Part shown: piece by piece, positions 5,611 through 8,148 of the stretch
Numbering within the stretch: the first letter of the stretch is position 1
Layout: each line of letters starts with the position of its first letter
Assembly: GCA_947175845.1 (NCBI GenBank)
Contig: CAMWOK010000119.1
Location: 1 to 8,148 of the forward strand
DNA length: 8,148 bases
Direction of reading: 5' to 3'
Source of the DNA: an uncultured Lachnospiraceae bacterium
Lineage (GTDB): Bacteria; Bacillota; Clostridia; Lachnospirales; Lachnospiraceae
Translations under genes and position numbers: made by a program
The notes under the pieces: generated by a model
Told to the model about the DNA's origin: nothing
Seen by the model: the letters and a program-made list of their open reading frames with translations, nothing else
The model's database searches: none

Positions 5611-6279
5611 TTGGGACTGACAAAGGCAAAATTAGAGATTGAGAAGGAAGTCGGGTTCAGCGAGGTTGAAGTGTTGTTCAACCCATCAGAATATCAGCTG
5701 ACAGACGGTGCAAATTATTCCGAAAAGAAAATACCAGGGTTAGACGGACCTGTCCTGCAGTATATTTCCGGGGAAGCGACAGAATTGTCACTGAGTCTTT
5801 TTCTGGATACATATGTGCCCAAAAAGCCTGCGGGTCTGCTGTCGTTTGGCAGCAGCGAAGATGCGTCCACAGATGTGTCGGCTATCACAAAACAGATTGC
5901 AGATGCGACTTCGATTGACGGAAGTCTGCACCGTCCGCCCAAGGTGACTTTTAAGTGGGGGTCCTTAAATTTTGTCGGGGTGGTGACTAAATTTAATCAT
6001 ACATATATCATGTTTACCGAGAGCGGGATGCCGGTTCGCGCCAAGGTCAACATGACCTTTAAGTCGTTGATCTCACCGACGGATACGCGCAGAAAATCCC
6101 CCTTTGAATCCCCAGACCGCAGCAAATACCGTACAATTCGTCAGGGGATGGGGCTGTGGGATATCGCAAATATGGAGTATGGTGATCCCGATATGTGGAA
6201 GGTGATCGCCAGGGAGAATGGGATCCTGAATCCATTGGATGTCCGGCCGGGACAGGTGGTGAAACTGCCCGCGCTTTGA
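5611..6279 (+). CDS. LysM-containing baseplate/tube-initiator protein (gp53/Pvc7/XkdP-like)
   Basis: The start is TTG at 5611, supported by a strong SD within AAAGGAGAGGG (5596-5606); AGGAG is 8 bases upstream, and no ATG fits as well. The 222-residue product begins with a beta-rich domain carrying F-N-P-S-E-Y (23-28), L-F-L-D-T-Y (63-68), P-P-K-V-T-F-K-W-G (about 109-117), F-x-G-V-V and a G-M-P-V-R-A-K-V-x-M-T-F segment. These are the usual signposts of the phage/CIS LysM tail protein family. Residues 173-222 form a LysM domain: Y-R-T-I-R-Q-G-M-G-L-W-D-I-A, then W-K-V-I-A-R-E-N-G-I and R-P-G-Q-V-V-K-L-P. In Pvc7/Afp7 this protein links the inner tube to the hub and baseplate, and the length is close to those proteins. 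It acts inside the particle, so its LysM domain need not bind peptidoglycan. The next gene starts 49 bases later. Confidence 0.9.
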   Translation: MGLTKAKLEIEKEVGFSEVEVLFNPSEYQLTDGANYSEKKIPGLDGPVLQYISGEATELSLSLFLDTYVPKKPAGLLSFGSSEDASTDVSAITKQIADATSIDGSLHRPPKVTFKWGSLNFVGVVTKFNHTYIMFTESGMPVRAKVNMTFKSLISPTDTRRKSPFESPDRSKYRTIRQGMGLWDIANMEYGDPDMWKVIARENGILNPLDVRPGQVVKLPAL

Positions 6280-6328
6280 TGACCCTGCAGGGGACTGACT
6301 TCACAGCGTACTTGATTGAGAAGGGAGA

Positions 6329-7393
6329 ATGGAAGTGGCAATTGTTTCTATGGCAGGCTTGGCTGCTAAATATAACGATTTTTTGGTGCCCGCGATCAAA
6401 GTAAAAGCGGGGGGATTTGATCTGATCGGTGCCAGTGAATATGGCGTGGAGTCTGTGGAACTCACCCTTTCACAGTCGGCGGCAAGTGCGGCAGTCATTA
6501 AACTCACCAATGTGTATGATCTGGAAAATCGTAAATTTATCAGCGATATCTCTGATTTTATCCTGGGGGAGATGGTTGAGGTTGAGATGGGGTATGGTTC
6601 TTCGCTGACTTCGCTATTCTACGGCTATGTAGACGAGATTAACTACGAGCTTTCTGATAATCCCTCTGTCCGCGTCACAGCCGTTGATGTGCGCAGGATG
6701 ATGATGGGAAGCAAGAAAAGCAATATTTCACACCAGGTAAAGAGCTATTCCGACGCATTTGATGAAGTGGTAAAAAAATATAAGCCTGCTTATAAGTCAA
6801 AGGACGTGGATGCGACAGACCAGCTCGAAGCCGATTGTATCATTCAAAACGGCAGTGATTATGATTTCATCAAGGAAGAGTTGTGCAGAAAGGGAAACCG
6901 GGATTTTTTTGTGCATGCGGGAAAGCTTTATTTTAAGGAAATAACGGCGGAACTTTTCTTAACCGTCGAGATGGAGTGGGCAAAGGATTTTATCTCTTTT
7001 CAGCGAAAGGCCACGTTCCAGGATGCGCTGATCCGGGTCATGGGACAGGACACTGACAAGAAGGAAGAGGTCGAGGCGGAGGTAACTGTGAAGTCCGATG
7101 ACAAGCAGAAGACACTGGTGCAGAACGAGACGACACAGATGGATGCAGCTGTGGAGGATACCGGTGATGCAAAGCAGGTTGCAGAACACAAAGCTGATGA
7201 GATGAAAAAACAGGCAAGACAGGCGACGGGAGTGTGCATTGGCGTGCCTGAGATTCAGCCTGGCGGCCGTGTCAAGATTAAGAATGCGGATGGAAGGCTG
7301 CTCGACGGAACCTATGATATTATCGAAGTAAAACATTCTTTTAGCGGGGATGGCTACAAGACGACTTTTGAGGTGGGAGGCTGGAAGCGTTGA
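6329..7393 (+). CDS. Baseplate hub protein, gpD/late-control D family (gp27-like)
   Basis: This 354-residue product matches the phage late-control D / VgrG N-terminal hub family. It has L-A-A-K-Y-N-D-F (11-18), a strand with V-E-S-V-E-L-T-L-S, then M-V-E-V-E-M-G-Y-G and L-F-Y-G-Y-V-D-E-I, an S-D-Y-D-F-I-K-E-E-L middle motif, and a C-terminal I-G-V-P-E-I-Q-P-G-G-R-V-K-I with G-T-Y-D-I-I-E-V-K-H. Trimers of this family form the hub on which the tube starts and to which the spike attaches. A charged, low-complexity insertion lies around 243-298. The start is uncertain. ATG 6329 follows AAGGGAG by one base. GTG 6335 sits 7 bases from the same SD, which is a better distance. ATG 6350 gives the family-like N-terminus MAGLAAKYNDF. 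The gene's stop overlaps the start of the spike gene, so the two products are probably coupled and made in balanced amounts. Confidence 0.9.
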   Translation: MEVAIVSMAGLAAKYNDFLVPAIKVKAGGFDLIGASEYGVESVELTLSQSAASAAVIKLTNVYDLENRKFISDISDFILGEMVEVEMGYGSSLTSLFYGYVDEINYELSDNPSVRVTAVDVRRMMMGSKKSNISHQVKSYSDAFDEVVKKYKPAYKSKDVDATDQLEADCIIQNGSDYDFIKEELCRKGNRDFFVHAGKLYFKEITAELFLTVEMEWAKDFISFQRKATFQDALIRVMGQDTDKKEEVEAEVTVKSDDKQKTLVQNETTQMDAAVEDTGDAKQVAEHKADEMKKQARQATGVCIGVPEIQPGGRVKIKNADGRLLDGTYDIIEVKHSFSGDGYKTTFEVGGWKR

Positions 7394-8148
7394 ATTTTTA
7401 TGACGAATTGTTGTCAGCTTCAAAAGATGACAAGACCTATCCTGAGATTACAGCGCCGGGACTTTTGAATGCCATTGTGAAGGAAATATGGGACAAAGAG
7501 CACATAGGCATGATCAAAGTGGAATATCTCATGGGTGAGAAGGACAAAAAAACTTCTGACTGGGTGAGAGTCATGACAAACTATGGCGGCAATGGTTTTG
7601 GCAATTACTGGCTGCCGGAGATTGGCACAGAGGTTCTTGTGGGGTTTATTCATGGGAATATGAACATGCCTGTGGTTATGGGGTGTCTCTGGAATGGAAC
7701 GGATCAGCTGCCGGAGGGAGCTGCCAGTGAGAAGAACGAAACCAAGACGATCATAACCAAGGCTGGAAATAAGATCACCTTTTCCGAGGCAGAGGGGAAG
7801 GAGAAAATAACGGTGACGACTCCCAAGGAACTATCTATCCTGTTAGATGATGAGAACGAAGCGGTGTCTGTACAGGATCAGAACAAAGAGAACAGCATTC
7901 AGATGGACTGCAAAAACGGGGCGTTAAAGCTGACAGCTAAGAAGGAAATCTCCCTGACAATCGGGACAAAGGAAGTAATGAATGCCAGTTCGGACACTGT
8001 CAAACTCACCTGTGGAACGATACAGCTGGATGCAAAACAGACCTTAAAGTTAGCGGGTCAATCCACATCTCTCGAGGGAGCCAGTGTGAAGGGTAAGGCG
8101 GACGGTGAGTTGGGATTGGAGGCATCTGGCATGGCACAGCTCAAAGGC
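7390..8148 (+). CDS. Spike protein, gpV/gp5-like (truncated by the window end)
   Basis: The reading frame starts at TTG 7390, overlapping the hub stop TGA (TTGA arrangement), and runs open to the last base, giving 253 visible residues. GGGAGG (7374-7379), 10 bases upstream, can serve as the SD. Residues about 22-104 form the OB domain of baseplate protein V/gp5: S-D-W-V-R-V-M-T, Y-G-G-N-G-F-G-N-Y-W-L-P-E-I-G-T-E-V-L-V-G-F, and M-P-V-V-M-G-C-L-W-N-G. After that, K-T-I-I-T-K-A-G-N-K-I-T-F-S-E (119-133) is the typical entry to the spike. Repetitive beta-strand sequence with strand-like K-L-T, Q-L-D-A and L-K-L-A-G steps follows, suggesting the trimeric beta-helix needle. The C-terminal tip lies beyond the window. 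In many injection systems the hub and spike are fused (VgrG, Pvc8); here they are separate genes, as in P2 and PBSX. Confidence 0.9.
   Translation, partial: MNFYDELLSASKDDKTYPEITAPGLLNAIVKEIWDKEHIGMIKVEYLMGEKDKKTSDWVRVMTNYGGNGFGNYWLPEIGTEVLVGFIHGNMNMPVVMGCLWNGTDQLPEGAASEKNETKTIITKAGNKITFSEAEGKEKITVTTPKELSILLDDENEAVSVQDQNKENSIQMDCKNGALKLTAKKEISLTIGTKEVMNASSDTVKLTCGTIQLDAKQTLKLAGQSTSLEGASVKGKADGELGLEASGMAQLKG

Noticed and set aside
6283..6292. 10-bp palindrome CCCTGCAGGG between the LysM and hub genes
   Set aside because: It has no loop to form a hairpin, no T-run follows, and nothing links it to an operator.
6279..6404. Short frame starting at ATG 6279, overlapping the LysM stop
   Set aside because: It runs out of frame across the well-supported hub gene start and shows Trp-rich noise without a motif.

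Overview
The window is a single-strand run of tail-type structural genes from a contractile injection system (CIS). Everything convincing lies on the + strand, with short gaps or overlaps and no clear intrinsic terminator, so it reads as the interior of one operon. The protein families point to an extracellular-CIS-like (PVC/Afp-like) or related contractile particle. They are two different gp19-type tail tube proteins, a small CPHC-motif protein followed by a DUF6760-like small protein, a LysM-tipped gp53/Pvc7/XkdP-type protein, a gpD-type hub and a gpV/gp5-type spike. Strong purine-rich ribosome binding sites, TTG starts, moderate GC and overall protein style suggest a Gram-positive Clostridia host, probably Lachnospiraceae. 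That taxonomic call is inference. A prophage tail or tailocin cannot be fully excluded, because sheath, ATPase, cap and effector genes lie outside the window.

Layout: (1) positions 2-136 hold the C-terminal end of a first tail tube protein, followed by a strong hairpin (153-186). (2) At 211-579 is a 122-residue tail-assembly-type protein with a CPHC motif, and at 582-761 a 59-residue DUF6760-like protein in the -1 frame. The junction carries an upstream Shine-Dalgarno-like tract, an A AAT TTT heptamer in the correct phase and a GC stem six bases downstream, which together look like a candidate programmed -1 frameshift site. (3) Positions 762-887 are an AT-rich gap with an inverted repeat. (4) At 888-1328 is a second tail tube protein. 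(5) At 1346-5587 is a 1413-residue, Gln/Glu/Leu-rich, highly repetitive protein of unknown family in the position where phage tails carry the tape measure. (6) At 5611-6279 is the LysM baseplate/tube-initiator protein. (7) At 6329-7393 is the gpD-like hub. (8) From 7390 to the window end is the gpV-like spike, truncated by the window edge.

How they work together (family knowledge plus inference): the tube proteins stack into the inner needle. The small proteins probably act in assembly. The LysM protein joins tube, hub and baseplate. The hub and spike form the membrane-piercing tip. The 1413-residue protein is the most unusual item. It is built from nested duplications: two ungapped 128-residue copies, two arrays of a 12-residue repeat (8 and 5 units), and a duplicated segment of about 180-225 residues that contains those arrays. 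It may be a tape measure or scaffold whose length evolves by repeat expansion.
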